NCBI GenBank assembly: GCA_030587435.1
Contig: JAUQZC010000067.1
Span: 5,840-69,839, forward strand
DNA: 64,000 bases
Source: Candidatus Baldrarchaeota archaeon
GTDB lineage: Archaea; Asgardarchaeota; Baldrarchaeia; Baldrarchaeales; DXJG01
Direction: 5' to 3'
Part shown: positions 62,338 to 64,000 of the stretch, in pieces
Numbering within the stretch: the stretch's first letter is position 1
Layout: each line of letters opens with the position of its first letter
Program-made: the position numbers and the translations under genes
The notes under the pieces: model-generated
What the model saw: only the letters and a program-made list of their open reading frames with translations
The model's database searches: none
Told to the model about the DNA's origin: nothing

Positions 62338-63834
62338 ATGGCGCAGGAAGTATTGTTACCCCTATTAATACCATTTGTAGGCGCTATTGTGATCCCACTA
62401 CTCAGTATGCTTCTTAGAAAAATGGGCATTGAGAAAGTCAGGGATTATATTGCAGCTTTGATAGCGCTAGGAACAATCGTGTCAGTGGTGAATCTTTACC
62501 AGACCATTTCTGAGCAGGGTGTACTCACATTTTATTACCTCTTCGAGCCTCCTACAGGGGCTTGCCTTAGGGTTGATATGTTAAGCTGGTTTATGTCTCT
62601 TGTCTTCAGCAACTTAGGTTTTCTAGTAACAATATACAGTATTGCATATATGGAAAAGGACACAGGGCTCGACAAATATTATGCACTTCTATTAGCTCTA
62701 ATTGGTGGAATGAATTTAGTAGTATATGCTGGAGATCTGTTTACACTCTTTGTTGCTTGGGAGTTAATGAGCTTGTCAAGTTACACGCTTGTTTCATTCC
62801 GAAAAGAAACATGGGAGCCTGTAGAAGCAGGCTTCAAATACCTTATAATGTCAGCTTTCGGCTCCGCTACCCTACTTTATGCAATATCGCTTTTATATGG
62901 GCTTACTGGAACACTTAATTTCGAAGCTCTACACCAAGCTTTGCTAAGTACAGAGGCAAATCCATCTCTATACATTATAATAGGTATGCTAGTGATAGGG
63001 TTTGGGGTTAAAGCATCAATAGTACCACTACACACTTGGCTACCAGATGCGCACCCAGCTGCACCCAGCTCAATTAGCGCTATGTTATCGGGAGTAGTCA
63101 TCAAAACTGGTGTATATGGTATTTTACGTATCTTACTTCTTGCTTTCCCAGTTACAGTGTTGGATTACGGAACAATAATTGCTGTCTTTGCAGTTCTAAC
63201 CATGACTGTGGGCAACATAATGGCGTTACTTCAAGAAGATATCAAAAGACTGTTAGCATATTCCAGCATAGTGAACATAGGGTACATTTTTGCAGGTTTA
63301 TCTGTGGGGATGATGAATGGCGTAGGTGAAGCAGCAGCTACAATAGGTGTGGCTGGAGGGCTTCTTCACATACTTAACCATTCCATAATGAAGGGGATGT
63401 TATTCCTTTGTGCAGGGGCTTTCATCCATGAGTTAGGTACCAGAAACTTGGATGAACTTAGGGGTATAGGACGCAAGATGCCTGTTACTGCATTCTGTTT
63501 CTTTATGGGATGTTTAGCTATTGCAGGAGTTCCAGGGCTAAATGGATTTGTTTCAAAGTTTATGATAATATGGGGAGCTGTTAAGGGTAAACAACTGGCG
63601 CTAGCAGCTTTAACCCTTATTAACAGCGCTTTCTCAGTAGCCTATTATTTACGATTAATACACATTATAATATTTGCTGAGCCAAGGAAAGAAATGGAAC
63701 ATATAAGAGAAGCTCCATTGTCAATATTGATACCCCTAGTTATCCTGACTATTCAGATACTCTTCATAGGTATTTGGTGGAAACCGGCGGTAGAAATTGT
63801 TGAGAAAGCAGCAGAAGCCGTACTTAAAATGTAA
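62338..63834 (+). CDS. NuoN-like antiporter subunit
   Basis: 498 residues from ATG at 62338 (GGTGG upstream; longer ORF from 62329). Motifs: LFVAWELMSLSSYTLVSF, LPDAHPAAPSSISAMLSG and LLAYSSIVNIGYIFAGLS. Among Nuo antiporter paralogues it is closest in layout to NuoN/MbhH types, but it is close to NuoM, and naming between M and N is by gene order. It closes the plus-strand run (J, K, L, M, N); A-ATPase subunit C follows 43 bp later. Confidence 0.9.
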   Translation: MAQEVLLPLLIPFVGAIVIPLLSMLLRKMGIEKVRDYIAALIALGTIVSVVNLYQTISEQGVLTFYYLFEPPTGACLRVDMLSWFMSLVFSNLGFLVTIYSIAYMEKDTGLDKYYALLLALIGGMNLVVYAGDLFTLFVAWELMSLSSYTLVSFRKETWEPVEAGFKYLIMSAFGSATLLYAISLLYGLTGTLNFEALHQALLSTEANPSLYIIIGMLVIGFGVKASIVPLHTWLPDAHPAAPSSISAMLSGVVIKTGVYGILRILLLAFPVTVLDYGTIIAVFAVLTMTVGNIMALLQEDIKRLLAYSSIVNIGYIFAGLSVGMMNGVGEAAATIGVAGGLLHILNHSIMKGMLFLCAGAFIHELGTRNLDELRGIGRKMPVTAFCFFMGCLAIAGVPGLNGFVSKFMIIWGAVKGKQLALAALTLINSAFSVAYYLRLIHIIIFAEPRKEMEHIREAPLSILIPLVILTIQILFIGIWWKPAVEIVEKAAEAVLKM

Positions 63835-63877
63835 CATTTTTAATTCCTATTATTTTTCTTTATAACGGTGAAGGAAA

Positions 63878-64000
63878 GTGGGTAGTGTAGCGAAATATGC
63901 TTATATAAATGCGAAAGTCAGAGGAATGATGGGTAGATTACTTACCAAAGAAGCTATAGACTCCCTAATCGGTGCCGAAAGTTTTCAAACAATGATTAGA
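63878..64000 (+). CDS. atpC: A-type ATP synthase subunit C (partial, cut by window end)
   Basis: 41 codons are visible from a GTG at 63878 to the edge. The start (MGSVAKYAYINAKVRGMMGRLL) matches the YAYxNARVRxMxxxLL beginning of archaeal subunit C, which connects the rotor ring to the central stalk. An alternative GTG at 63868 hits a stop. The rest lies outside this window, as may the remaining ATPase genes. Confidence 0.8.
   Translation, partial: MGSVAKYAYINAKVRGMMGRLLTKEAIDSLIGAESFQTMIR

Overview
The window looks like a chromosomal segment of an Asgard archaeon, probably a thermophile. The lineage call rests on gene content. One cluster encodes a complete ubiquitin-type conjugation set (RING-like protein, ubiquitin-like protein, E2, E1). 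Two loci encode ESCRT-I, ESCRT-II and ESCRT-III proteins plus Vps4 with an MIT domain. Around them lie archaeal information-processing genes: family B DNA polymerase, HerA-NurA-Mre11-Rad50, PDCD5, archaeal ProRS and LeuRS, and intron-containing tRNAs. The tRNA stems are very GC-rich in an AT-rich background, which suggests growth at high temperature. An Odinarchaeia-like origin is plausible, but this is inference and needs a phylogeny.

Layout. 1-8.4 kb: housekeeping and orphan genes (secreted prenyltransferase-fold protein, a thioredoxin-reductase-like flavoprotein without its redox cysteines, ProRS, a PfkB kinase, adenylate kinase, a PP1-type phosphatase, a winged-helix regulator, a PPC-domain protein). 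8.5-19.6 kb: replication and repair (PolB, Rad50, Mre11, HerA, NurA, PDCD5). 19.6-22.6 kb, minus strand: ESCRT-II Vps22, a stand-alone Vps28-CTD-like protein, Vps28, UEV/Vps23 and a coiled-coil protein. 22.8-24.8 kb, plus strand and divergent: RING-like, Ubl, E2, E1. 24.8-34.9 kb: a Yip1-type membrane protein, LeuRS, an Hrq1-like helicase, tRNA-Arg, endonuclease IV and a cyclic-2,3-diphosphoglycerate-synthetase-like protein. 35.2-40.2 kb: a zinc-finger/GRAM/steadiness-box protein, two ESCRT-III paralogues, Vps4 and Vps25. 40.4-51.1 kb: sugar nucleotidyltransferase, Thg1, aminotransferase, small zinc ribbons, a proline-rich protein, EndoQ, a second tRNA-Arg, an AIR-synthase-like gene beside a frameshifted pseudogene, a nitrilase and malic enzyme. 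51.1-64 kb: a complex-I-like membrane complex (A, B, C, D, H, I on minus; J, K, L, M, N on plus) whose catalytic subunit keeps all four cysteines expected of a group 4 [NiFe]-hydrogenase. A-type ATP synthase subunits H and E sit between its halves and subunit C begins at the right edge.

How the genes fit together. The divergent ubiquitin and ESCRT-I/II units share about 150 bp of upstream DNA, and the ESCRT-III/Vps4/Vps25 locus lies about 12 kb away. Together they would supply a ubiquitin-directed membrane-remodelling pathway with nearly all core parts; no deubiquitinase (Rpn11/JAMM) is seen here. The hydrogenase-like complex would couple electron transfer to ion pumping, and the neighbouring A-type ATPase genes would use that gradient.

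Start sites. Many genes have a Shine-Dalgarno sequence (often GGTGAT or GGAGG) just inside the longest ORF, pointing to a GTG, TTG or ATG start a few codons downstream. Starts were moved where this was clear, and each case is noted.
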